A DNA stretch of 64,000 bases from Lentzea cavernae (GTDB lineage Bacteria > Actinomycetota > Actinomycetes > Mycobacteriales > Pseudonocardiaceae): NCBI RefSeq assembly GCF_014653695.1, contig NZ_BNAR01000008.1:1-64000 (forward strand), in the 5' to 3' direction. The stretch's first letter is position 1. Each line of letters opens with the position of its first letter. A program made the translations under genes and the position numbers. The notes under the pieces are model-generated. The model was not told the DNA's origin, did not search any database, and worked only from the letters and a program-made list of their open reading frames with translations. Shown here one piece after another: positions 18,310 to 25,815 of the stretch.

Positions 18310-19890
18310 GTGAAGACGTTGCTGCGGCGGACGATGACGGTCCTGGCAGGGCTGTTCGTGTTGTTCGTGCTCATCGCCCCGAGCGACCTCGAGAAGTTCT
18401 CCTTCGAGGCGTTCCTGCGGGTGCCCCTCGAAGGCCTCGTCGGTGTCATGGTGCTGGTGCTGCTGCCGGACCGGTTCCGCAGGCCCGCGGCCATCGCAGG
18501 CGGTGTCGCGCTCGGGCTGTTCACCGTCGTCAAGATCATGGACATCGGCTTCGACATGGTGCTGTACCGGCCGTTCGACCTCGTCCTGGACTGGCCGCTG
18601 CTCGTGCCCGCCATCGACTTCGTGGACGTGACGTTCGGCCGGTTGGCCTCGGTGCTGGCCGTGGGGCTCGCGGTGGCACTGGTCGCCGGGATCGTCTGCC
18701 TGGCGTCGCTTTCCGTGCTGCGGCTGGGTTCCGTCGCCGCCGGACGGCGCCCGGTCGCGATCCGCGCCGTGGCACTGCTGGCCGTGGCCTGCGTTTCGCT
18801 CGCCGTTCCCGGGGTCCCGGTCTACTCCGACGCCGCCGCCACGTCGCTGGTCGACCACGCCCGGCGCGTCCAGGCGGGGCTGAACGACAAGGAGGTGTTC
18901 GCGGCGGAGGCCTCGGTCGACGCGTTCCGCGGGCGCCCCGATCTGCTGTCCTCGTTGCAGGGCAAGGACGTCGTCTTCACGTTCGTGGAGAGCTACGGCA
19001 AGTCGGCGCTCGACCTGCCGGACGTGGCCTCGAAACTGGCCGACGGCGACTCGCGGCTGAAGGCGGCCGGGTACACGGCGAAGTCGGCGTACCTGACCTC
19101 GCCGACGGCAGGCGGTGGCAGCTGGATGGCGCAGGCGACGCTGTTGTCCGGGCTGTGGATCGACAACCAGCAGCGCTACCGCAACCTCGTGGCCTCCGAC
19201 CGGCTGACGCTGCCGCGCGCGTTCCGCGAGTCGTCGTGGCGTTCGGTCGGGGTCGTTCCCGGCATCACGCAGGCGTGGCCGGAAGGCGACTTCTTCCACT
19301 ACAACGAGATCTACGCCGCACAGGACCTCGGCTACCAGGGCCCGCGCTTCGGTTACGCGACGACGCCGGACCAGTTCACGCTGGAGTCGTTCCAGCGCAA
19401 CGAACGCTCGAAGCAACACGGCCCGGTGATGGCGGCGATCCCCATGGTGTCCTCGCACGCGCCGTGGTCGCCGACGCCGGACTTCGTGGACTGGGAGAAG
19501 CTCGGCGACGGCTCGGTCTACGCGACCATGCCCGCCTCGAACGACCCGCCGGAGTCCATCTTCGGCCGCGACCCGGCGGCCGTGCGCGCCGACTACGCGC
19601 ACTCCGTCTCGTACTCGCTCGAGTCCGTGATCTCGTACCTCGAGCGCTACGGCGACGAGAACCTCGTGATGGTGTTCCTCGGCGACCACCAGCCGGCGCA
19701 GATGGTGACCGGTGAGGGAGCCTCCCGGGACGTGCCGATCACCATCGTCGCCAAGGACCCGGCCGTGGTGCAGAAGGCCGAGTCCTGGAAGTGGGACGAC
19801 GGGATCAAGCCGGGAGGGTCGGCCCCGGTGTCGCGGATGAGCGACTTCCGGGACCAGTTCCTCTCGGCCTTCTCCCCGCCGAAGGCGTGA
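18310..19890 (+). CDS. LtaS-like membrane sulfatase-superfamily transferase
   Basis: A 526-residue protein. The N-terminal ~175 residues hold about four to five membrane helices. The remainder is an extracytoplasmic alkaline-phosphatase/sulfatase-fold domain. Likely metal and nucleophile residues are Glu227 (FVESYGKS), Thr266 (SPTAGGGSW), and Asp459/His460 (LGDHQP), the pattern of lipoteichoic-acid synthase and phosphoglycerol or phosphoethanolamine transferases. The GTG at 18310 follows GGGG. It is divergent from the RibD-like gene. Together with the CDP-alcohol phosphatidyltransferase it suggests polymerisation or decoration of a glycerophosphate-like envelope polymer. Confidence 0.85.
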   Translation: MKTLLRRTMTVLAGLFVLFVLIAPSDLEKFSFEAFLRVPLEGLVGVMVLVLLPDRFRRPAAIAGGVALGLFTVVKIMDIGFDMVLYRPFDLVLDWPLLVPAIDFVDVTFGRLASVLAVGLAVALVAGIVCLASLSVLRLGSVAAGRRPVAIRAVALLAVACVSLAVPGVPVYSDAAATSLVDHARRVQAGLNDKEVFAAEASVDAFRGRPDLLSSLQGKDVVFTFVESYGKSALDLPDVASKLADGDSRLKAAGYTAKSAYLTSPTAGGGSWMAQATLLSGLWIDNQQRYRNLVASDRLTLPRAFRESSWRSVGVVPGITQAWPEGDFFHYNEIYAAQDLGYQGPRFGYATTPDQFTLESFQRNERSKQHGPVMAAIPMVSSHAPWSPTPDFVDWEKLGDGSVYATMPASNDPPESIFGRDPAAVRADYAHSVSYSLESVISYLERYGDENLVMVFLGDHQPAQMVTGEGASRDVPITIVAKDPAVVQKAESWKWDDGIKPGGSAPVSRMSDFRDQFLSAFSPPKA

Positions 19891-20409
19891 TCAGCCCATC
19901 GTCTTCTGGCCGTCGATCGTCTCGCGGATGATGTCCGCGTGGCCCGCGTGCTGCGAGGTCTCGGCGACGACCTGCGCCAGCACCCGGCGCGCCGTCCACT
20001 TCTTGCCCTCGGGGAACCACGGAGCGGACGGCAGCGGGTGCGACAGGTCCATGTCGACCGTCTTGATCAGTTCGTCGGTGTAGGCCGCGACCTCCTCGTA
20101 GCGCGCGAGGAGGTCCTGCAGCGTCTCGCCGGGGGCGATGCGGAAGCTCGCCTCGTGGCTCGCGTAGGGCTCGGACTCGGGGTCGGGCTCCATCGCCGAG
20201 GTGCCCTCCTCGATGAACTTGATCCAGCTCGCCTCGACCGTCGAGACGTGCTTGATCAGCCCGCCGACGCTCAGTTCGCTGGCGGTGGGGGTCAACGCAG
20301 CCTGCTCGTCGCTCAGACCCTGCGCGGTGAACCTCAGGAACCAGCGGTTCTGCTGCAGGGCCTCGAGGAGGTCAGCGCGCTCGCCGGTGAGGGTCTCGGT
20401 GGTGGTCAT
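19891..20409 (-). CDS. DinB/DUF664-family protein
   Basis: A 172-residue four-helix-bundle protein of the DinB-like metalloenzyme superfamily. It starts TERADLLEALQQNRWFLRFT, and the metal-binding histidines are likely in GGLIKHVSTVEASW and ETSQHAGHADIIRETIDG. Members include mycothiol- and bacillithiol-dependent transferases. In actinomycetes this subgroup is usually assumed to act with mycothiol, but no substrate is known. It ends exactly where the LtaS-like gene ends on the other strand. A second, different DinB protein is at 22546. Confidence 0.88.
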   Translation of the reverse strand: MTTTETLTGERADLLEALQQNRWFLRFTAQGLSDEQAALTPTASELSVGGLIKHVSTVEASWIKFIEEGTSAMEPDPESEPYASHEASFRIAPGETLQDLLARYEEVAAYTDELIKTVDMDLSHPLPSAPWFPEGKKWTARRVLAQVVAETSQHAGHADIIRETIDGQKTMG

Positions 20410-20588
20410 CGCTCTCGTCCTTCGCTCGTTCGTCCCGACAAGAAGGACTGTATGACCACTTGCGGTCAGCTTGTGTCCTAGAGGGACGGCCGCTTGAGCG
20501 ATGCTCGAGCGACATTCGAGCGAGAACGCGTTGACTTGCGCGTAACTGTGCGTAAATCACCCGATGGTGGCTCATCAGTCGAGCTGAA

Positions 20589-20777
20589 TCAGCTGTCGAG
20601 GTAGCCGTCGCCGGGGCGGTCGACGCGGCCGCCGCCCTCCTCGGACTCCTCGATGTGCATCGCGGTCTCCTCGGCGGCGGTGACGTGCTCGCCGTCCTCC
20701 ACCACCGCGATCGCGTCCGGTTCCTCGTCGACGGGCTCGCCGCCACCCTCGGGCGTCGTGAACTGGTGTTCGCTCAT
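20589..20777 (-). CDS. Small acidic hypothetical protein
   Basis: A 62-residue, strongly acidic, low-complexity protein (TPEGGGEPVDEEPDAIAVVE, then ESEEGGGRVDRPGDGYL). It has no signal peptide, no membrane span and no recognisable domain. Codon use fits its neighbours. A similar small acidic protein lies at 51408. It lies between a DinB gene and the secreted toroid gene, all on the minus strand. Confidence 0.6.
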   Translation of the reverse strand: MSEHQFTTPEGGGEPVDEEPDAIAVVEDGEHVTAAEETAMHIEESEEGGGRVDRPGDGYLDS

Positions 20778-20812
20778 GCCCTCTGATTGCCGTGGAACCG
20801 GACGCGCAAACG

Positions 20813-21778
20813 TCAGCAGGACAGCGCCGGTGCTCCATCCGGACCACCGCTGCGCAGCGTCACGAGGTTCGCGCCGGTCAGGCCCAGCACGGCCTGGGCC
20901 GTCGCACGGGTGGCGGTGGCCCTGTCGAACCCGGACGCGTCGAACGCGATCGCGCCCTTGTCCGCGCTACCGCACCCGACCTGCACCGACTTCAGGTAGG
21001 AACGCGCCTTGACGGCCGCGACGCCTCCGACGACCTGGGCCACGAGACCCGTGCTGTTGGCGTTCGACCCGCCCTGCGCGCTCGGGAACCCGCCGTCGGC
21101 CTGCTGCTTCGACCTCAGCCACGTCACGGCGGCACCGACCGGCTTGCCCTGCGAGCGCAGCGCCTGGACGACGATCGCGGTGGCGTCGACGTCGCTCACG
21201 CACGGCGAGGTCTCGAACGTCACCGGGAAACCGCCGTCGGCGCACTGGCTCGCGGCCAGGTAGGCGGCACCGGACGCGTCACGGCCCAGGGCGAGCAGGG
21301 CGTAGGACTGGGTGAAGGCGTTGGAGAAGTCGCCGAACTGCGAGCGGTCGGTGAACCGGCCCGAGGGCGCTCGCAGGGCCTTGAGCCCGGCGAGGAGGTC
21401 GACGCCGGCGAACGCGCGCGGGTTCTTGCCCTTCACCCGCGCGGCCACGGCCAGCTTGGCGTGCGCGCCGGCGTAGGACTCGCCGTCGGTACCCAGGTAG
21501 GCGCCCGAGACCTCGGGCTTCGCGAGCCACGCGATGGCGCGGTCGGCGTAGTCGTCGGCGGTGCGGGCGGCGGCGAACGCGAAGATCGCGTCGATGGTCA
21601 GACCCTGGTCCGGGTACTTCACCCCACCGAACTCGGTCTCCAGGCGCTCGCCGTCGGCCATCTGCCTCGCGAGCCACCCGGCGGCGGCGTCGACGCGATG
21701 GGCGGTGCCGGCCGAGGCGGGTGCCGCGGTGGTGACCAGGGAGGCGCCGAGCAGGGCGGCGATGATCAGTTTTTGCAC
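20813..21778 (-). CDS. Secreted prenyltransferase/squalene-oxidase-repeat (alpha-toroid) protein
   Basis: A 321-residue secreted protein. A signal peptide (QKLIIAALLGASLVTTAAPASA) precedes alpha-alpha toroid repeats with recurrent DGGFP motifs, for example QCADGGFPVTF and KQQADGGFPSA followed by NANSTGL. It is clearly paralogous to the riboswitch-controlled protein at 43724 but lacks that protein's Pro/Ser linker, LAATG motif and membrane anchor. No catalytic Asp box of a cyclase is evident, so ligand binding (as in the alpha domain of transcobalamin) is more likely than terpene cyclisation. The start is GTG 21778 with AAGGTCGGGG upstream. It has no riboswitch and is not in an operon with a transporter. 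Confidence 0.8.
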   Translation of the reverse strand: MQKLIIAALLGASLVTTAAPASAGTAHRVDAAAGWLARQMADGERLETEFGGVKYPDQGLTIDAIFAFAAARTADDYADRAIAWLAKPEVSGAYLGTDGESYAGAHAKLAVAARVKGKNPRAFAGVDLLAGLKALRAPSGRFTDRSQFGDFSNAFTQSYALLALGRDASGAAYLAASQCADGGFPVTFETSPCVSDVDATAIVVQALRSQGKPVGAAVTWLRSKQQADGGFPSAQGGSNANSTGLVAQVVGGVAAVKARSYLKSVQVGCGSADKGAIAFDASGFDRATATRATAQAVLGLTGANLVTLRSGGPDGAPALSC

Positions 21779-21835
21779 GTCCCCGACCTTCTCATTCCCG
21801 GCGTCGGAGGCAGCGGGTTTTGCCAGACTCGTGGC

Positions 21836-22549
21836 ATGCGTCTCGTCCTGGCCCTGCTGCTGGTGCTGACCGCGTGCGCCGCGGAGCCCGCCGACCCCGC
21901 GGCGCTGCTCAAGAGATGGCGGCAGGAGATCCAGGAGCAGGGGTCGGTGCGGTTCGACGTCCAGATCCAGGTGGAGGGCGAAGACCCTCGCCAGCAGACC
22001 TACGCGGGCGTGCAGCACGTCGGCAGCGCCGGCGCCACCCCGCAGGCGGACGTGACGGCGCACCGCGAGAGCAAGTACGGCAGCACCGACTACCGCTGGC
22101 TGACCGTCGGCGACGACGGCTACCTGCAGCACAGCGACCTCGTCCTGCCGCCCGGCAAGACGTTCTCCGGCATGGGCCTCAACGACGCGCCGTGGGTGGG
22201 CCCGTACTCGAGGGACCTCTCCATGGCCACGCAGGACTACCACCCCGGCAACCTGTTCGGGGACACGGACCGCGACACGTTGCGGCTCACCGAACGGGAC
22301 GGCGACCGGTACGTGTTCACCGCGGGCGGTGTGCCGCACTCGGGCGGTCACACGAACGGCGACGTGCGGCTCGTCGTCGAGGTCGACGACGAGAACCGGG
22401 TGGTCCGGGTCGAGCAGAGCACGCCGTCCGCCGACCGCCAGACCCGGCGCCTCACCGCCGTGTACAGCCAGTGGGGCACCGCGCCCGACGTCCTGCCCCC
22501 ACCGCGGCAAACCGTCGCGGACCCGAAGGAAGTGAAGGTCGGAACATGA
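21836..22549 (+). CDS. LppX/LprAFG-like lipoprotein
   Basis: A 237-residue lipoprotein with signal peptide and lipobox LTAC (MRLVLALLLVLTACAAEP). The mature part resembles the LppX/LprG fold, an antiparallel sheet with amphipathic helices: a helix LLKRWRQEIQEQGSVRFDVQ, then QTYAGVQHVG and TDYRWLTVGDDGYLQ. Family members carry or bind lipids in the cell wall space, or act as simple cell-wall lipoproteins. It is divergent from the toroid gene and coupled by ATGA overlap to the DinB gene downstream. Confidence 0.75.
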   Translation: MRLVLALLLVLTACAAEPADPAALLKRWRQEIQEQGSVRFDVQIQVEGEDPRQQTYAGVQHVGSAGATPQADVTAHRESKYGSTDYRWLTVGDDGYLQHSDLVLPPGKTFSGMGLNDAPWVGPYSRDLSMATQDYHPGNLFGDTDRDTLRLTERDGDRYVFTAGGVPHSGGHTNGDVRLVVEVDDENRVVRVEQSTPSADRQTRRLTAVYSQWGTAPDVLPPPRQTVADPKEVKVGT

Positions 22550-23088
22550 TCGCCGAGGACCTCCGGCACTACCTCCAGGAGTCACGCGACTCAGTACTGT
22601 CCTCTTTGGACGGTCTGAGTGAGTACGACGTGCGCCGCCCGCTCCTGCCCAGCGGCACCAACCTGCTCGGCCTGGTGAAGCACCTGGTCGGGATCGAGCT
22701 CGGCTACCTCGGCACGAGCGCGGGCCGTCCGGCGTCGTTCACGCTGCCGTGGGTCGAGGACAGGTCGATCTGGGAGAACGGCGACATGTGGGTCAAGCCC
22801 ACCGAGAGCCGCGACTACGTCGTCGACCTGTACCGGGCGGCCTGGAAGCACTCCGACGAGTCGATCGCGGAACTGCCTCTGGACGCGCCCGCCTCCGTGC
22901 AGTGGTGGCCGGAGCACCGCAGGCAGACCACCTTCGGGCACCTGCTCACCCGAGTCGTGGCCGAGACCGCGCAGCACGCCGGGCACTGCGACGTCGTGCG
23001 GGAGCTCATCGACGGCCGCTCCGGCGCCGACAACCCGGACGGCTACTACGACGTGGTCCTCACCGCGGCGAACGCTCTCCGGACGTAG
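22546..23088 (+). CDS. DinB-family protein (DUF664)
   Basis: A 180-residue DinB-like four-helix-bundle protein. It opens with DLRHYLQESRDSVLSSLDGL and has GLVKHLVGIELGYLG and ETAQHAGHCDVVRELIDG, the two histidine-bearing stretches expected to hold a metal ion. A mycothiol-dependent activity is possible but unproven. The ATG overlaps the stop of the lipoprotein gene. A structured non-coding stretch follows before the PAP2 operon. Confidence 0.88.
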   Translation: MIAEDLRHYLQESRDSVLSSLDGLSEYDVRRPLLPSGTNLLGLVKHLVGIELGYLGTSAGRPASFTLPWVEDRSIWENGDMWVKPTESRDYVVDLYRAAWKHSDESIAELPLDAPASVQWWPEHRRQTTFGHLLTRVVAETAQHAGHCDVVRELIDGRSGADNPDGYYDVVLTAANALRT

Positions 23089-23099
23089 CTCGGCCACGG

Positions 23100-23177
23100 G
23101 TTCGCGAGCCCGCACCCTTGTCGAAAGTAAGGGAAAGCCGGTTCCGAACGGCAGGGGTGCGCGAACTGGAACTTTCG
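23100..23177 (+). other. Structured leader/terminator region before the PAP2 operon
   Basis: Nested inverted repeats fill this 78-bp gap. GTTCGCG (23100-23106) pairs with CGCGAAC (23160-23166), and GCACCC with GGGTGC. Inside is GCCGGTTC mirrored by GAACGGC. CGAAAGT near 23122 can instead pair with ACTTTCG near 23171. Such mutually exclusive pairings could be a terminator for the DinB gene or an attenuating leader for the PAP2-kinase operon. Confidence 0.4.
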
Positions 23178-23190
23178 TAGTTTCGGCTGG

Positions 23191-23679
23191 GTGACTTGGC
23201 TGACTGTGGGCACCGACGCTTTGCTCGGCGTGTTCGCGTTGATGTTCTTGTTGTTGTGGTTCCAGCACAGGCTGCGTGCGTTCCTCGCCGGAGCCGGTGT
23301 GGTGGTGGCCTACGCGGTCAGCGAGGTCGTCAAGCTGGTCGTGCAGGAGGAACGGCCGTGCCGCACGGCGCCGTCGATCGCGGAGTGCCCGGCGCCCGGT
23401 GACTGGTCGTTCCCCAGCAACCACTCCACGATCGCGGGCGCGTCGGCGATGGCGATCTGGGCACTGCACCGCACCTACGGCTGGATCGCCGCCGTGTGCG
23501 CGATCGCGGCGGCGGCCTCGCGCGTCGTCGTGGGTGTCCATTATGTACACGACGTCATGGCCGGGCTGGCGCTCGGCGCGCTGGTGTCGTGGGGGATCGC
23601 GTTGCTGTTGAAGAAGAAGATGCCGGTGAAGCGCGAGGAGACGGACGCACCGACCGTGGTGATGCAGCGACTGCGATGA
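23191..23679 (+). CDS. PAP2-family membrane phosphatase
   Basis: A 162-residue integral membrane phosphatase with the three PAP2 motifs: KLVVQEERP (Kx6RP), FPSNHST (PSxH, here Asn for Gly) and SRVVVGVHYVHDVMAG (SRx5Hx3D). About five helices. Members dephosphorylate undecaprenyl pyrophosphate or phosphatidate-type lipids at the outer face. GTG start. It is translationally coupled to the sensor kinase (ATGATGA), making a phosphatase-kinase-regulator operon that suggests sensing of lipid-carrier or envelope state. Confidence 0.9.
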   Translation: MTWLTVGTDALLGVFALMFLLLWFQHRLRAFLAGAGVVVAYAVSEVVKLVVQEERPCRTAPSIAECPAPGDWSFPSNHSTIAGASAMAIWALHRTYGWIAAVCAIAAAASRVVVGVHYVHDVMAGLALGALVSWGIALLLKKKMPVKREETDAPTVVMQRLR

Positions 23680-25067
23680 TGAGCGCTGTGTGGGAGGTTC
23701 TGCTCTACCTGGTCCTGTTCGTCGTGGCGTTCGCGTTCGTGCGCAGGCGGCCGGCGGTCGCCCTCGGGACCGGGCTCGCGGCGTGGATCGTCTGCTACCT
23801 CGTCACCGTCGAGTTCGACGTCAGGGTGGTGGCGCTCGCTCCCGCCCTGGCACTGCTCAGCTTCCTCGCCGGACGGCACGCCGCGGACCCGAGGCCGACG
23901 GCGATCGCGCTGACCGTCGCCGAGATCGCCGGTGTCGTCGTCTCCCTGACCGAGCGCGGTGGTTCGGACACCGCGCTCGCCGTCACCTCCGGGGTCGGCG
24001 TGCTCGGCGTGGTGCCGTGGGCGTTCGGGCGGTTCCGCCGCCGGTTCGCCGAACTGCGCGAGGTCGGCTGGGAGCACGCGGCCCTGCTGGAGCGCAGCGT
24101 CGACAACGCCCGCGGCGCCGAACGGGCCAGGCTCGCGGGCGAGATGCACGACCTGGTGGGCCACGAGCTCGCCCGTGCCGCACTCCTCGTCGGCGCGCTG
24201 GAACTGGAACCGACCCTCACCGCACAACAACGCGAGGCCGCCAAGACCGCGCGAGCCAGCGTCACGGCCGCCGCCGAACGGCTCGCCGACGTCATGCAGG
24301 TGCTGCGGGCCGACGAGGACGAACCCGTCGCGACGATCGAGGAGGTCGTCGCCAGGAGCGGGCTCGACGTCGACCTCGTCAACAACCGCGGGACGGCGAT
24401 CGACGGCATCATCGCGAGGACCGTGCACCGGGTGACCGCCGAGGCGCTGACGAACGTCATCAAGCACGCGCCCGGCGCGAAGGTCACCGTCACGCTCACC
24501 GCGAACCTCGAACTGCGGATCACGAACGGCCCCGCGCCCCGAGCGCAGGCGGTCGGCAGCGGCAAGGGCCTGGTGGGTCTCGCCGAACGCGTCGCGCTCG
24601 TCGGCGGCTGGTTCGAGGCCGCGCCGAGCGACGACGGCGGGTTCGAGGTCAGGGCGAAGCTCCCGGAACGCCCGCGGGCCCGGACCACGCCCACGCACGT
24701 CCGCCGCGAACGCACCGAGGAGGAGCTTCGCAAGAGCGCCCGGCGCACGGTCCTGATCACGTCCGTGGTGTGCGCGGGGATCGCGATCGGCGTGCCGGGC
24801 TACATGGTGTTCGACGCGGTGACGTCCGTTCTGACGCCGCAGCAGTTCGAACGGGCGGAGATCGGGCAGCACGAGGAGGCCCTGGACCTGCCGCTGCGCA
24901 CCCGCGTCGACAACCCTCTCGGCGTCACCGCGCCGCCCGGCACCGAATGCCGCTACTACAGCACGCACGCCAACCCGTTCGACGGCGACCGCCACGACCT
25001 GCACCAGCTGTGCTTCCGGGATGATCGGCTCGTGTCCAAGCAGTGGCTCGCCAGGAGGAGCGGTTGA
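23676..25067 (+). CDS. NarL-type sensor histidine kinase with an extra C-terminal exported domain
   Basis: A 463-residue sensor kinase. Residues 1-120 hold about five membrane helices. The HisKA_3 dimerisation domain has the phospho-acceptor His158 in GEMHDLVGHELARAA. The ATPase domain has N-box EALTNVIKHAPGA (near 256-268) and G-box GKGLVGLAERV. Unusually, a further membrane helix follows the ATPase domain (about 359-377), and the last ~85 residues should be outside the cell. They contain two cysteines (GTECRYYS and LHQLCFRDD) that could form a disulfide. The partner response regulator starts inside its stop codon. Confidence 0.9.
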   Translation: MMSAVWEVLLYLVLFVVAFAFVRRRPAVALGTGLAAWIVCYLVTVEFDVRVVALAPALALLSFLAGRHAADPRPTAIALTVAEIAGVVVSLTERGGSDTALAVTSGVGVLGVVPWAFGRFRRRFAELREVGWEHAALLERSVDNARGAERARLAGEMHDLVGHELARAALLVGALELEPTLTAQQREAAKTARASVTAAAERLADVMQVLRADEDEPVATIEEVVARSGLDVDLVNNRGTAIDGIIARTVHRVTAEALTNVIKHAPGAKVTVTLTANLELRITNGPAPRAQAVGSGKGLVGLAERVALVGGWFEAAPSDDGGFEVRAKLPERPRARTTPTHVRRERTEEELRKSARRTVLITSVVCAGIAIGVPGYMVFDAVTSVLTPQQFERAEIGQHEEALDLPLRTRVDNPLGVTAPPGTECRYYSTHANPFDGDRHDLHQLCFRDDRLVSKQWLARRSG

Positions 25068-25711
25068 TCAGGGTCGTGCTCGCGGACGACGAGCCGGTGG
25101 TCAGGTTCGGCGTGAAGGCCGTGCTCGCGACCGCCGGGGACGTCGAGGTGGTCGCGGAGGCGTGCAACGGCAGCGAGGCGATCGACCTCGTCGCCCGGCA
25201 CCGGCCCGACGTGGCCGTGCTCGACATCCGCATGCCCGTGTTCGACGGCCTGGACGCGGCCAAGGTGATCCGCGAGTGCCATCCGGGCACGAAGACGCTG
25301 GTGCTCACGACGTTCGCGGACGACGCGTACATCAGCCGGGCGCTGGGGGAGGGCGCGGCCGGGTTCGTGCTGAAGACCGGTGACCCGCAGGAGATCATCT
25401 CCGGCGTCCGCGCGGTCGCGGGCGGTGGCGCGTTCCTGTCCCCGCTGGTGGCCAAGCGGGTCGTCGACCAGCTCTCCCGCTCCCACCCGCGTCCGCTTGC
25501 GACGCAACGGATCGAGGTCCTCACGGCACGGGAGCGCGAGGTGCTCGGCCTCGTCGGTGCCGGCCTGTCCAACGCCGAGATCGCGGCACGCCTGCACGTC
25601 GTCGAGGGGACCGTGAAGGTCTACGTCAGCACGATCTTCCGCCAGCTGGGCGTCCGCAACCGCGTGCAGGCCGCGATCATCGCCCACGAGTCGGGGATCA
25701 TCCCGGCCTGA
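25064..25711 (+). CDS. NarL/LuxR-family response regulator
   Basis: A 215-residue response regulator. The receiver domain has acidic pocket ADDEP, phosphorylation site Asp54 (VAVLDIRMP) and the conserved Lys in VLKTGD. The C-terminal LuxR helix-turn-helix runs LTAREREVLGLVGAGLSNAE to about residue 205. I chose a TTG start at 25064 overlapping the kinase stop because AGGAGGAG lies just upstream; the longer GTG start at 25043 would place that ribosome-binding site inside the gene. It is cognate to the preceding kinase and may also control the PAP2 gene. Confidence 0.93.
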   Translation: MIRVVLADDEPVVRFGVKAVLATAGDVEVVAEACNGSEAIDLVARHRPDVAVLDIRMPVFDGLDAAKVIRECHPGTKTLVLTTFADDAYISRALGEGAAGFVLKTGDPQEIISGVRAVAGGGAFLSPLVAKRVVDQLSRSHPRPLATQRIEVLTAREREVLGLVGAGLSNAEIAARLHVVEGTVKVYVSTIFRQLGVRNRVQAAIIAHESGIIPA

Positions 25712-25815
25712 CCGAATCGTGCCGGTATGTGCTGCCGTACAAGCGAAAACGGTCGCACCTGGTCCAGATCTCCGTACACTTCGGACCTTCCTCGGACGGG
25801 CGATCGGAGGCCGCG

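Noticed and set aside
21779-21835. Cobalamin riboswitch for the lone toroid gene
   Set aside because: The gap to the divergent lipoprotein gene is only 57 bp and lacks the B12-box core.
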